DNA of 46,583 nucleotides from Collinsella sp. (GCA_019419625.1 DXZO01000019.1:12937-59519); one strand, 5' to 3'; counted from the stretch's first letter, positions 14,296 through 23,183 are shown. The notes: generated by a model not told the origin, from the letters alone. Translations and numbers: made by a program.

Positions 14296-16074
14296 CTACT
14301 CCATGTAGCCACCCTGAATGGCGGAGACTGCATGCTCGGTAAAGAACTTGAGCGTGCCGGAGGTATAGCGATTAGCCTTGGGCTTCCAAGCGGCTCGGCG
14401 CTCGGCCAGGACGGCGTCGACCTCGGCCGGCTCCATCTCCTTGCCGGCGATGCCCACGATGGACAGCGAGCGCTCGGGGATGTTGATCTGGATAAGGTCG
14501 CCCTCCTCGATCAGGGCAATCGGGCCGCCCACAGCGGCCTCGGGCGAAACGTGACCGATAGCCGGGCCCTTGGAGGCGCCGGAGAAGCGACCGTCGGTGA
14601 TCAGGGCAATACTCGCGCCCAGCTCAGGATCGCTGGCGATAGCCTCGGTAGTGTAGAACATCTCGGGCATGCCGGAGCCCTTGGGGCCCTCGTAGCGAAT
14701 GATGACGGCGTCGCCGGGCTTGACCTCGTGCGTCAGGACGGCATGGATGGCGTCCTCCTCGCAATCGAACGGGCGAGCCTTGAGCGTAGCCTGGAACATC
14801 TCGCGCGGAACAACCGTGTGCTTGACGACGGCGCCCTCGGGGGCAAGGTTGCCGTGGAGGATGGCGATGGAGCCGTCGGTGCCGAAGGCCTGGTCAAACG
14901 GACGGATGATGTCCTCGCGCTTGAGGTTCCACTTCTCCAGGTAGCGGCCACACTTTTCGTAGTAACCGTTGTTCTTAAGGTCTTCGAGGTTCTCGCCGAG
15001 CGTCTTGCCGGTGACGGTCATGACATCGAGGTGGAGCATCGACTTGATCTCCTCCATAATGCGAGGCACGCCGCCCGCATAGTAGAAGAACTGCGCCGGC
15101 CACTCGCCTGCGGGACGAACGTTGAGCAGGTAGTGGGCGCCACGGTGCAGGCGATCGAAATCGTCGGCGGACATCTCGATGCCAAACTCACGCGCGATCG
15201 CGGGGATATGCAGCAGCGAGTTGGTGGAGCCGGAGATGGCGCCGTGGACCATGATGAGGTTCTCGAAGGACTCCTTGGTCACGATGTCGCGCGGGCACAG
15301 GTTGTGCTCGGAGAGCCACACGGACTGGCGGCCTGCCTCGCGAGCGAACTCACGCAGGTCGGAGCTGGTGGCGGGCAGCAGAGCAGTGCCGGGAAGCATA
15401 AGGCCCAGGGCCTCGGCGGTAACCTGCATGGTCGACGCGGTGCCCATAAAGGAGCAAGCGCCGCAGCTGGGGCAGGCGTTGTGCTTGGCAAACTCGAGCT
15501 CCTCGCGGGAGATCTCGCCGCGCTCGTAGCGGGCAGAGATCGCGCCGAGCTGCTCCAGGGTCAGCAGGTCGGGACCGGCATCCATTACACCACCAGTAAC
15601 GACGATGGAGGGGATGTTAATGCGGCCCATGGCCATGAGGTTGGCGGGCAGGCCCTTATCGCAGCTGGCAACAAAGACGCCGGCGTCAAACGGCGTGGCC
15701 TTGGCATGAATCTCAATCATGTTGGCGATCATGTCGCGGCTGGGCAGCGAGTAGTTGATGCCGTCGTGACCCTGGGCCTCGCCGTCGCAGATATCGGTGC
15801 AGAAGTAGCGGGCGCCGTGGCCACCAGCCTCGGCAACACCGGCGCGGACCTCCTCGACCAGCTCGAACAGGCCAGCAGAACCCGGGTGCGAGTCGCCAAA
15901 CGTCGACTCGATAATCACCTGCGGCTTGTCCAGGTCCTCAATAGTCCAGCCGGAGCCCAGACGCAGCGGGTCCATCTCGGGGCTGATGGTGCGAAACTTG
16001 CCGGAACGCGGCTGCAGCTTGGCAACCAGGTCGGCTGCCTCCTGCTGAATCTGTGCCTTGGTCTTCTCGTCCAT
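14296..16074 (-). CDS. IlvD/Edd family dehydratase, probable sugar-acid (aldonate) dehydratase
   Basis: A 592-residue iron-sulfur dehydratase. The cluster and metal motifs are ICDGEAQGHDG, ASCDKGLPANLMA and CPSCGACSFMG. The SCDKGLPA and MVHAAxGGSTN-like (here MVHGAISGSTN) stretches resemble the YjhG/YagF xylonate-dehydratase branch more than biosynthetic IlvD, which is shorter and has SCDKITPG. It probably removes water from an aldonate (gluconate, galactonate or xylonate) to give a 2-keto-3-deoxy acid. The GntP permease gene lies 66 bases upstream in the same operon, and KDG kinase and KDPG aldolase are close by. The ATG at 16072-16074 follows AAAGGAG. The exact substrate is undetermined. 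Confidence 0.85.
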   Translation of the reverse strand: MDEKTKAQIQQEAADLVAKLQPRSGKFRTISPEMDPLRLGSGWTIEDLDKPQVIIESTFGDSHPGSAGLFELVEEVRAGVAEAGGHGARYFCTDICDGEAQGHDGINYSLPSRDMIANMIEIHAKATPFDAGVFVASCDKGLPANLMAMGRINIPSIVVTGGVMDAGPDLLTLEQLGAISARYERGEISREELEFAKHNACPSCGACSFMGTASTMQVTAEALGLMLPGTALLPATSSDLREFAREAGRQSVWLSEHNLCPRDIVTKESFENLIMVHGAISGSTNSLLHIPAIAREFGIEMSADDFDRLHRGAHYLLNVRPAGEWPAQFFYYAGGVPRIMEEIKSMLHLDVMTVTGKTLGENLEDLKNNGYYEKCGRYLEKWNLKREDIIRPFDQAFGTDGSIAILHGNLAPEGAVVKHTVVPREMFQATLKARPFDCEEDAIHAVLTHEVKPGDAVIIRYEGPKGSGMPEMFYTTEAIASDPELGASIALITDGRFSGASKGPAIGHVSPEAAVGGPIALIEEGDLIQINIPERSLSIVGIAGKEMEPAEVDAVLAERRAAWKPKANRYTSGTLKFFTEHAVSAIQGGYME

Positions 16075-16140
16075 GGTGTACTCCTTTGGTTTAAGGCTTA
16101 CTTGTTTTGGTATCGATTGATGTGAAGTGCTGGCTTGCAA

Positions 16141-17502
16141 TTAGGCGAAGAACGAAATCACCAGGGCGCAGGCGAGGCCCGAAAGGCCGATGATCGTCTC
16201 CATAACGGTCCAGGACTTGAGTGTGGTCTTCTCGTCAATCTCGAGGAACGAGGAGCACATCCAAAAACCGGCATCGTTGACGTGCGAGAGCGCCGTGGCG
16301 CCACCGCAGATGGCAAGGCAGATGGCGGCACGCATGAGCACCGAAGCACCAGCGACCGCGGGCATGGCGGCCATAATGCCCGACGCCATGGTCATAGCGA
16401 CGATGGAGCTGCCGACAGAGGCGCGCACCATGGCGGCAATCAAAAAGGCAACGACCACCAAAGGCAGCGGAGAGGCCTCGAGCATGGGGCCGATGACCTG
16501 GCCCAAGCCGCAGTCCTGCAGCATCCAGCGAATGACGCCGCCGCAGGCGATAACCAGCAAGATCATGCCGACGGGCTTAAGGGAGCGGTCGAGCAGGGCC
16601 TTGAGCTCGGCGCCGGAGTAGCCGCGGCGCGCGCCCAGCAGATACATCGCGACAAGCATGGCAAGCGTCAAAGCGACGAACGGCTTGCCCAGGAAGGCGA
16701 GGATCGAGGCGACCTGCTCGGGCATGGGGATATACGAGGACAACGTGCCCAGCAAAATCAGACAAAGCGGCGTGAGCACGATGGCGAGCACCATGCCAAA
16801 GGAGGGAAGCTCCTTTTCATCGCTCGCGCCCTCGGCAGAGGTGAAGTGCTCCGGAACATCGGTAAAGATGCGACCGCCCACGTTGCGGCCCCAGATGACG
16901 CCGGCGACGGCCATGGCGATGAAGGCGGTGGGGATACCGACGAGGATCATGGTGCCCAGATCGACACCGAGCGTACCGGCGACCAGAACAGAGCCGGCCG
17001 AAGGCGGCACAAACGCATAGCCGGCGGCGAGTCCCGCGAGCAGCGCGATGCCGTAGTAGAGCGTCGACTTCTTGGTCTGCGATGCCACGCTAAACGCAAG
17101 TGGAATCAAAACGACCACGCCGGCCTCAAAGAACACCGTAGTGCCAATGACCAGACCGGTGATACCCAGTGCCCAGCTGGAGTGACCCTGGCCAAAGGTA
17201 TCGATAAAGGTCTGAGCAATCTTCTTGGCGCCGCCGCTCTCCTCAAGGATCTGGCCAAACATCGAACCCAGGCCAATGAGCAGGGCGATGTTTTGCAGTG
17301 TGGTGCCCACGCCCTTGGTGACGGTGTCTGCCACCAGATCGAGCGGCATGCCCGCGCCAATGCCAATCGCGAGCGCCGAGACCATCATCGAAAGCACAGG
17401 GTGCAGCTTGAACTTGATGATGAGCGCAAGCAGCAGCGCGATGCCCACGATGGCTGCGATGACCAGCCTGGTGGGATCAGCCATAAACGTTGGGTCTGAC
17501 AT
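16141..17502 (-). CDS. GntP family gluconate/sugar-acid permease
   Basis: A 453-residue membrane protein with about twelve to fourteen hydrophobic segments, the usual GntP length. Family stretches include GLGSMFGQILEESGGA, the FFEAGVVVLIPLAF region and ATALSHVNDAGFW near the C-terminus. GntP proteins import gluconate and related aldonates with protons. The ATG at 17500-17502 follows GAGGAAAG. It is the first gene of the operon with the dehydratase, and is divergent from a FadR-type regulator with a perfect dyad in the shared promoter region. The substrate is probably that of the dehydratase. Confidence 0.9.
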   Translation of the reverse strand: MSDPTFMADPTRLVIAAIVGIALLLALIIKFKLHPVLSMMVSALAIGIGAGMPLDLVADTVTKGVGTTLQNIALLIGLGSMFGQILEESGGAKKIAQTFIDTFGQGHSSWALGITGLVIGTTVFFEAGVVVLIPLAFSVASQTKKSTLYYGIALLAGLAAGYAFVPPSAGSVLVAGTLGVDLGTMILVGIPTAFIAMAVAGVIWGRNVGGRIFTDVPEHFTSAEGASDEKELPSFGMVLAIVLTPLCLILLGTLSSYIPMPEQVASILAFLGKPFVALTLAMLVAMYLLGARRGYSGAELKALLDRSLKPVGMILLVIACGGVIRWMLQDCGLGQVIGPMLEASPLPLVVVAFLIAAMVRASVGSSIVAMTMASGIMAAMPAVAGASVLMRAAICLAICGGATALSHVNDAGFWMCSSFLEIDEKTTLKSWTVMETIIGLSGLACALVISFFA

Positions 17503-17735
17503 CTTTCCTCCAATTCATCAGACCTTTTGAATTCGACGTAGACTATAGCGCGTTTTCAATAGGTCTGATGTTTCAAAAGGAAACTTTTTCGAAATACATC
17601 TGATGTATTTCGTAAACGGTATGTTTTTGGCGGTAAACGGCTGTTCATACCTTCTCATTGTCAGAGTAAACCAGCTCAACTTCTGTTGAATGGGCTAAAA
17701 TAGCTCTGATGAATCATGTTGATATGAGGTGAAGC
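17503..17735. promoter_or_regulatory. Divergent promoter region with FadR-type operators
   Basis: CGAAATACATC (17590-17600), T, then GATGTATTTCG (17602-17612) is a perfect 23-base dyad. CATCAGACCT (17516-17525) and AGGTCTGATG (17561-17570) form a second, widely spaced inverted pair, and TCTGATG recurs at about 17705. The regions lie between the GntP permease and a GntR-type gene, so the regulator likely controls both sides. Confidence 0.65.
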
Positions 17736-18425
17736 GTGGCACGAACCGATTTGGGACTCCCCGAGCAGATAGCCGATAAAATCATTCAATTGATCCTGGA
17801 TGAGCATCTTGAGCAAGGCGATCGCCTGCCCAAGGAGGCCGTGCTCGTCGAGCGCTTGGGCGCTGGCAGGAGCACGGTACGCGAGGCTATGAAGCTGCTG
17901 CAGTCGCGCAACATCGTGCGCATTAAGCAGGGCTCGGGCACCTATGTGGCCTCGAACCCCGGCGTTGCCGACGATCCGTTGGGCTTTACCTTTATCGATG
18001 ACAAGCGACGCCTGGCACGCGACCTGCTCGAAGTGCGTTTTATGATCGAGCCGCAGATGGCCAGCATGGCCGCGGAGCACGCAACCGACGATCAGATCGG
18101 CTGTATCAAAGAGCTTTGTGACGAGTCCGAGCGCTTGGCCGCGCTGGGCGAAGACTATTCTGCCGCCGACACCGCGTTTCACATCGCAATTGCCGAAAGC
18201 TGTGGCAACCTTGTCGTTCCCCGCTTGATGGGCGTGCTCAAAGCATCTGTTCCCCTGTTTATTGACGTGACCGGCAAAAAGCTGGTCGAGGAGACCATCC
18301 GCACCCACCGCGGTGTCGCCGACGCCATCGCCGCGCGCAACCCCACTGCGGCGCACGATGCGATGTATCTGCACCTGGTCTACAACCGCAACATGATTGC
18401 GGAGGGTGCACAGGCGAAACGCTAA
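17736..18425 (+). CDS. GntR family regulator, FadR-like (FCD domain)
   Basis: A 229-residue FadR-type regulator. Residues 8-75 are the winged helix (LPKEAVLVERLGAGRSTVREA split around LGAG; then RIKQGSGTYVAS), followed by a helical FCD ligand domain (LLEVRFMIEPQMASMAAEHA; TAFHIAIAESCGN). Ligands of this family are often hexonates or hexuronates. It is divergent from the GntP permease-dehydratase operon. The GTG start at 17736 follows GAGGTG. It probably represses the permease operon until the sugar acid is present (inference). Confidence 0.85.
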   Translation: MARTDLGLPEQIADKIIQLILDEHLEQGDRLPKEAVLVERLGAGRSTVREAMKLLQSRNIVRIKQGSGTYVASNPGVADDPLGFTFIDDKRRLARDLLEVRFMIEPQMASMAAEHATDDQIGCIKELCDESERLAALGEDYSAADTAFHIAIAESCGNLVVPRLMGVLKASVPLFIDVTGKKLVEETIRTHRGVADAIAARNPTAAHDAMYLHLVYNRNMIAEGAQAKR

Positions 18426-18449
18426 TAGCAGACATCGCGACAATCAACT

Positions 18450-18573
18450 GCAACCGTTCGCCTTTTAAAAGTGAACGTTCACCTGATTCTAGGAAAAGCC
18501 AAGGGTTAATTCCCTTGTATCTCCTATACTGAGCTTGTATTAGAAGCAAGACTTATATAGATGAACGTTTCTT
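18450..18573 (+). promoter_or_regulatory. LacI-type operators and promoter of kduD
   Basis: A perfect operator GTGAACGTTCAC lies at 18471-18482. A degenerate one, ATGAACGTTTCT, lies at 18561-18572, between promoter and ribosome site. TATACT at 18525-18530 is a good -10. A CCGTTCGCC word lies at about 18453-18462. The operator matches those before GH105, the transporter and uxaC. Confidence 0.7.
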
Positions 18574-18587
18574 TTGGAAGGATTGCT

Positions 18588-19397
18588 ATGTCTGATCTTA
18601 TGGACAGCTTCCGCTTGGACGGCAAGGTCGCGCTCGTCACCGGCGCCACCTATGGCATCGGCATGGCCATGGCCGAGGCACTCGGCGAAGCCGGCGCCAG
18701 AATCGCCTTTAACGCCCGTCACGCCGACAAGGTCGCCGAGGCCGAGAAGCACTACCGCGAGCTGGGCTTTGATGCTCACGGCTACGTTGCCGACGTCACC
18801 GACGAGGCCGTCGTCGCCGAGCTCATCGCCAAGATCGAGGCCGATTTTGGCACCACGCCCGACATTCTGGTCAACAATGCAGGCGTCATCCAGCGCACGC
18901 CGATGCTCGACATGAGCGCCGAGGACTTCCGTCGCGTCGTCGACATCGACCTCAATGCCCCGTTCATCGTGTCCAAGGCCTGCCTGCCGGGCATGATCTC
19001 CAAGGGTCACGGCAAGATCATCAACATCTGCTCCATGATGAGCGAGCTGGGCCGCGAGACCATTGCCGGCTACGCCGCCGCTAAGGGCGGACTCAAGATG
19101 CTCACCAAGAACATCTGCTCCGAGTTTGGCGAGGCCAACATCCAGTGCAACGGCATTGGGCCGGGCTACATCGCTACCCCGCAGACCGCACCGCTGCGTG
19201 AGACGCAGCCCGATGGCAGCCGTCACCCGTTTGACCAGTTCATCATCGCCAAGACGCCGGCAGCCCGTTGGGGCACGCCCGAGGACTTGAAGGGCCCCGC
19301 CGTGTTCCTGGCTTCCGACGCATCGAACTTCGTCAACGGGCACATTCTGTACGTGGACGGCGGCATCCTGGCGTACATCGGCAAACAGCCGCAGTAG
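18588..19397 (+). CDS. kduD: 2-dehydro-3-deoxy-D-gluconate 5-dehydrogenase (KduD/DhuD, SDR)
   Basis: A 269-residue short-chain dehydrogenase. TGATYGIG is the nucleotide-binding glycine motif, NNAG is conserved, and YAAAK gives the catalytic Tyr and Lys. The C-terminal ASNFVNGHILYVDGG is typical of KduD. It reduces 2,5-diketo-3-deoxygluconate to KDG in the breakdown of unsaturated uronates. The ATG at 18588 follows GGAAGGA; an upstream in-frame ATG at 18561 lies inside the operator and has no ribosome site. The isomerase for the previous step follows. GTGAACGTTCAC operators link it to the pectin regulon. Confidence 0.9.
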   Translation: MSDLMDSFRLDGKVALVTGATYGIGMAMAEALGEAGARIAFNARHADKVAEAEKHYRELGFDAHGYVADVTDEAVVAELIAKIEADFGTTPDILVNNAGVIQRTPMLDMSAEDFRRVVDIDLNAPFIVSKACLPGMISKGHGKIINICSMMSELGRETIAGYAAAKGGLKMLTKNICSEFGEANIQCNGIGPGYIATPQTAPLRETQPDGSRHPFDQFIIAKTPAARWGTPEDLKGPAVFLASDASNFVNGHILYVDGGILAYIGKQPQ

Positions 19398-19410
19398 GGA
19401 AACTGGGCGA

Positions 19411-19519
19411 GGCGGTGGATGATAAGGTCTGCTGCTCGGACAGTCCTGCTCGCACGGAAAGCACATTAAGTGCTTTCCGGCTCGTGCGGAACTCGCGACA
19501 GACCTTATCGTCCACCGCC
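19411..19519 (+). repeat. Long imperfect palindrome between kduD and the isomerase gene
   Basis: A 21-base left arm (19411-19431, beginning GGCGGTGGATG) pairs with 19499-19519 with one wobble. Inside, GGAAAGCAC (19456-19464) pairs with GTGCTTTCC (19470-19478). The whole could fold into one 109-base structure. No T-run follows, so it is not a simple terminator. It may be a repeat element or an mRNA stability element. Confidence 0.75.
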
Positions 19520-19604
19520 CGCAGGACCAACTTTGGGTCGCTTTTGCCGCCGCCCGCATACAGAAACAAAAATAAGAAAACACTTGGTAGAAAGGTAATT
19601 CGGA

Positions 19605-20246
19605 ATGAAGATCGCACTTATTAATGAGAACTCTCAGAACTCCAAGAACCCTATGATCGAGGCTGCCCTTAAGAAGGTTGTCGAGCCCATGGGCCACACC
19701 GTCTTTAACTATGGCATGTATGCCGACGCCGACTCCAAGCCCCTCACTTACGTGCAGAACGGCATCCTTGCCGCCGTGCTGCTCAACTCCGGCGCTGCCG
19801 ACTATGTCGTGACCGGCTGCGGCACCGGCGAGGGCGCCATGCTCGCCTGCAACTCCTTCCCCGGCGTGCTGTGCGGCCATGTTGCCGACCCGCTGGATGC
19901 CTACACCTTTGCCCAGGTCAACGATGGCAACGCCGTCGCCATGCCCTTCGCGCTCAAGAACGGCTGGGGCCAGGAGCTCAACCTCGAGTACACCTTCGAG
20001 AAGCTCTTTGGCTTTGGTTCGGGCAACGGCTACCCCGCCGAGCGCGTTGAGCCCGAGCAGCGCAACAAGAAGATCCTCGACGGCGTGCGCGCTGTGACCA
20101 TGCGTCCGCTCGTCGACGTCCTGGGCGAGATCGATCAGGATCTGGTGAAGGGCGCCCTCGCTGGTGAGCACTTCCAGGAGTACTTCTTTGCCAACGCCAC
20201 CGACGAGGCCATCATCGCCAAGGTCAAGGAGATCTTGGGCCTGTAA
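19605..20246 (+). CDS. RpiB/LacA/LacB family isomerase, probable unsaturated-uronate (DHU) isomerase
   Basis: A 213-residue protein of the RpiB/LacAB sugar-phosphate isomerase family, longer than ordinary RpiB (about 150). TGCGTGEGAMLACN is the family's glycine-rich site; MKIALINENSQNSKN is its N-terminus. In streptococci a protein of this type (DhuI) replaces KduI, converting 4-deoxy-L-threo-5-hexosulose uronate to 2,5-diketo-3-deoxygluconate beside a KduD-like DhuD. The pairing with kduD here makes that the best call. A plain pentose or galactose phosphate isomerase is less likely. The ATG at 19605 follows GAAAGG. A strong terminator ends the operon. Confidence 0.8.
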   Translation: MKIALINENSQNSKNPMIEAALKKVVEPMGHTVFNYGMYADADSKPLTYVQNGILAAVLLNSGAADYVVTGCGTGEGAMLACNSFPGVLCGHVADPLDAYTFAQVNDGNAVAMPFALKNGWGQELNLEYTFEKLFGFGSGNGYPAERVEPEQRNKKILDGVRAVTMRPLVDVLGEIDQDLVKGALAGEHFQEYFFANATDEAIIAKVKEILGL

Positions 20247-20288
20247 TAAGGCCCACGGGGCGCACCGACCCCCAACAAACCGCCAAGC

Positions 20289-20328
20289 AAAAGGCGCCGC
20301 GACAATCCATGTGTCGCGGCGCCTTTTT
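20289..20328. terminator. Strong bidirectional terminator
   Basis: AAAAGGCGCCGCGACA (20289-20304) pairs perfectly with TGTCGCGGCGCCTTTT (20312-20327). A and T runs on both sides let it serve both the isomerase gene and the convergent flavoprotein gene. Confidence 0.92.
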
Positions 20329-20384
20329 TGATTGGCTATCGCTTGAGCCACTGCAAGGCGATCGCTCCCCTATTTGCCAAGAGC

Positions 20385-22334
20385 CTACAGCTCGCAGGCG
20401 ACCTTGTAGCCGTCACCGATGGCGTCACGGATATTGCCGCACTTCTGGGCATCGCCCAGCACGTGGGTGGCAACGCCGGCAGCGGCAAGATCGTCGGCCA
20501 GCTTGGTGTTGGGACGATAGCCCATGGCGAGCACCAGCGTATCGGCATCGGCGATGGTGTGGATCTCGCCGTCCTTTTCGTAACTGATGGTGTCCTCGGT
20601 AATCTCGGTCACCTTGGCCTCGGTCAGCACGTGAACGCCCTTGGAGAGCATGCGCGTGATGAGCACCGCGCGACCGGCACCACCCTCGTTGGCGGCGAGC
20701 GTCTTAGTCATCTCGATAACAGTGACATCGCGATTGGCCGGCGACAGGTCGTTGACCAGCGGAGCCAGATAATCGGCCGTCTCGCAACCGGCGGTGCCGC
20801 CGCCCACGATGACAATCTTCTTGCCCGGGAAAGCCCTGCCGCCCAGCAGGTCGTCAGCCGTCATAACCTGCTTAAAGCCCTGCATGAAGGCCGGAGCGAT
20901 GGGCTCGGCACCATAAGCCAGGACAACCTCGTAGCCGGCGTAATCGCGCTGAATGTCCTCGGCAGTAAGCTCGGTGCCAAATACGCACTTCACGCCGGCC
21001 TCGGCCAGGCGACGATACTGGTACTTGATCACGCGCGTGAGCTCCTGCTTTGCCGGCGGAACGGCTGCGATGCGCATCTCGCCGCCCGGCTCGTCCTGCT
21101 TGTCCACGAGCACCGCGTTATGGCCGCGCTTGGCGGCAATGTAGGCTGCCTCCATGCCCGCGGGACCGGCACCCACAACGAGCACGTTCTTTGCCTCGGC
21201 GGCAGGCTCGTAGCCGGCCTCGTCGCGCTCCACGTCCGGATTGACGGTGCAGGAGATGCGCTTGCCAAACATGATGCCGTTCAAACAGCGCAGGCAACCG
21301 ATGCAGGGACGGATCTCGTCGGCGTTGCCGGCAGCCGCCTTGTTGCAGAACTCGGCATCGCACAGGTTGGCGCGGCCCATCATGCAGATGTCGGCGGCGC
21401 CGTCCTCGATCAGTTCCTCGGCAATCCATGCCTCGTTGATGCGGCCGACCGTGGCAACGGGAATGTTCACATGCTTCTTGATCTCGCGCGAGCAGGCGGC
21501 GTGCGAGGCCTGCTGGGTGCCGGCGGCGGGAATGGCGGAGCCGCGCTTGATGGTAGTGCCGCCCGACACGTGAATCATGTCGACGCCAGCCTTCTCCAGG
21601 CGACGCGAGACGTAGATCATGTCGTTGAGGGTCAGACCGCCATCGGTGTACTCGTCGCCCGAGATGCGGACGTCGATGATGAAGTCCTCGCCGCAGCGCT
21701 CGCGAATCTCGGCGATGACCTCGAGCAAGAAGCGCATGCGGGCATCGAGCGAGCCACCATACTCGTCGGTACGCTTGTTGTAGAGCGGAGTCAAAAAGCC
21801 GCCGAGCATACCGTGGGCGTGCGCCGCGTGGACCTCGACGCCATCGACACCGGCCTTCTGCATACGCACGGCAGCGTCGCCAAACTGATGCGTGAGCTCA
21901 TGGATCTCATCGACCGTGATGGGGCGCGGCGCCTCGCGGGCATAGGACGGGCCCACAAAGGACGGAGCGATCAGGCGCGGCGTGCCCGGAATGTTAAAGG
22001 CCATGTAGGCGGGGTGGAAGAGCTGCGGCATGATCTTGCAGCCGTACTCGTGGACGGCGGCGGCGAGCTTTTCCCAACCGGGAATGAACGTGTCGTCGTA
22101 GCAGCACATGTCACCCGGCAGATAGGTATAGGTGGGCTCGACCGTCACGACCTCGGTGATGATCAGGCCCACGCCGCCCTTGGCGCGGGCACGGTAATGA
22201 TCGACCAAGTCGTCGGTCACATAGCCGTGATCGGCCAGGTTGGTAGATACCGGCGGCATAAAGACGCGGTTCTTGACCTCGGTCGTACCAACCTTGATCG
22301 GACTAAAGAGCATCGGGTAGGCGGAGGACTCCAT
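20385..22334 (-). CDS. NADH:flavin oxidoreductase, Old Yellow Enzyme family with Fe-S and FAD domains
   Basis: A 649-residue protein of the 2,4-dienoyl-CoA reductase/enoate reductase type. Residues about 1-360 form the FMN TIM barrel (HAAHAHGMLGGFLTP; NKRTDEYGGS). A [4Fe-4S] site follows (CIGCLRC then CTVN). The C-terminal half has two nucleotide-binding folds (VLVVGAGPAGMEAAYIA; KIVIVGGGTAGCETADYL). Electrons pass from NAD(P)H through FAD and Fe-S to FMN, which reduces an activated double bond. Gut relatives act on fatty enoates, bile acids or plant phenols; the substrate here is unknown. The ATG at 22332-22334 follows AAAGGA. It appears monocistronic and unrelated to the pectin genes. Confidence 0.88.
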   Translation of the reverse strand: MESSAYPMLFSPIKVGTTEVKNRVFMPPVSTNLADHGYVTDDLVDHYRARAKGGVGLIITEVVTVEPTYTYLPGDMCCYDDTFIPGWEKLAAAVHEYGCKIMPQLFHPAYMAFNIPGTPRLIAPSFVGPSYAREAPRPITVDEIHELTHQFGDAAVRMQKAGVDGVEVHAAHAHGMLGGFLTPLYNKRTDEYGGSLDARMRFLLEVIAEIRERCGEDFIIDVRISGDEYTDGGLTLNDMIYVSRRLEKAGVDMIHVSGGTTIKRGSAIPAAGTQQASHAACSREIKKHVNIPVATVGRINEAWIAEELIEDGAADICMMGRANLCDAEFCNKAAAGNADEIRPCIGCLRCLNGIMFGKRISCTVNPDVERDEAGYEPAAEAKNVLVVGAGPAGMEAAYIAAKRGHNAVLVDKQDEPGGEMRIAAVPPAKQELTRVIKYQYRRLAEAGVKCVFGTELTAEDIQRDYAGYEVVLAYGAEPIAPAFMQGFKQVMTADDLLGGRAFPGKKIVIVGGGTAGCETADYLAPLVNDLSPANRDVTVIEMTKTLAANEGGAGRAVLITRMLSKGVHVLTEAKVTEITEDTISYEKDGEIHTIADADTLVLAMGYRPNTKLADDLAAAGVATHVLGDAQKCGNIRDAIGDGYKVACEL

Positions 22335-22452
22335 ACAGGGTTCCTTTCGTTTGAGCCGCTTGGCGGCAGTTGCTAACGTACCTATCGTATCAGCAACCGC
22401 GTAGCAACCGACCGCACGCGCTCCCCCAGCTTTTGCTCGACCCACAAAAAAG

Positions 22453-22515
22453 TTGCGGTGGAATACGGAGTTGATAAGGCCTTTGACAGCCAAAACAGTC
22501 CGTATTTCACCGCAA
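22453..22515. repeat. 63-nt palindromic element, copy C
   Basis: AGTTGCGGTGGAATACGGA (22451-22469) pairs with the arm at 22499-22517 with one wobble. It is nearly identical to copy D at 30863-30925, including the loop and the ACAAAAAAGTTG prefix, and in the same orientation. Similarity to the D flank appears to go on weakly to about 22570. Confidence 0.88.
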
Positions 22516-22580
22516 CTGATGGGCGGGGTGGAATTGAGGGCTCAGATAGTCAGCCATGCCCTCATCCGCCACTCCCTCAC

Positions 22581-23171
22581 CTACAGCGCGCCGTCCAGCA
22601 TAAGGTTCACCTTGAGCACGTTGACCGTGGGCTCGCCGAACACGCCGAGGAAACGGCCCTTGGTGCACGCGGCGATGATGTCGCGCACCTCATCCTCACT
22701 TTTGCCCGTGGCCTTGGCAAGGCGCGGGACCTGGTACTCGGCGGCATCCGGAGAGATTTCCGGGTCGAGGCCGGACCCCGAACACGTCACCAGGTCGACG
22801 GGCACAGTGTCCATATCGGCATCGGGGTTGGCGGCGCGGATCTTCTTCACGCGCGCATCCACAAGCTGCCGGTACTCCTCACTCGCCGGGGACAAATTGG
22901 ACGGGGCACCGTAGGCCATGAGCTCGCCGTCTTCGCCTTCGACAATTGACACGTTCTGGATACGACCCCACATGTGGGCTTCGTCATCGAAGTTCTGGCC
23001 GATGAGCTCGGAACCCACAACCTTGCCGTCGACCGTAATGAGCGAACCGTTCGCCTGATACGGGAACGCAACCTGGGCGATGCCGGTCACCACGAGCGTG
23101 TATCCCAGGCCGCAGACAACGGTAAACAGCGCGAACACGCCCAGTGCGCGCGATGCAACACCTTTGAACAT
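22581..23171 (-). CDS. kdpC: Potassium-transporting ATPase C chain KdpC
   Basis: A 196-residue KdpC of normal length. One N-terminal membrane helix (ALGVFALFTVVCGLGYTLVV) is followed by an extracytoplasmic domain. GSELIGQNF, ending in the typical KdpC Gln-Asn-Phe stretch, and the C-terminal VNVLKVNLMLD are conserved. KdpC helps assemble the KdpFABC complex and supports ATP binding by KdpB. The ATG at 23169-23171 follows GGAGG. It is the last gene of kdpFABC, 12 bases after kdpB. Confidence 0.95.
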   Translation of the reverse strand: MFKGVASRALGVFALFTVVCGLGYTLVVTGIAQVAFPYQANGSLITVDGKVVGSELIGQNFDDEAHMWGRIQNVSIVEGEDGELMAYGAPSNLSPASEEYRQLVDARVKKIRAANPDADMDTVPVDLVTCSGSGLDPEISPDAAEYQVPRLAKATGKSEDEVRDIIAACTKGRFLGVFGEPTVNVLKVNLMLDGAL

Positions 23172-23183
23172 ACAAACCTCCAC

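Noticed and set aside
14296..16074. Biosynthetic dihydroxy-acid dehydratase (IlvD) for branched-chain amino acids
   Set aside because: The SCDKGLPA motif, greater length and the GntP permease in the same operon favour a sugar-acid enzyme. The biosynthetic role is not fully excluded.
18561..18587. Upstream ATG for kduD (nine extra residues)
   Set aside because: The ATG is part of an operator sequence and has no ribosome site. ATG 18588 has GGAAGGA and gives the usual KduD start.
22516..22580. A pseudogene of an oxidoreductase C-terminus after kdpC
   Set aside because: Only about eight to sixteen codons resemble the end of the downstream GltD-like protein. That is too short to annotate as a gene, so it is mentioned only as repeat-flank similarity.
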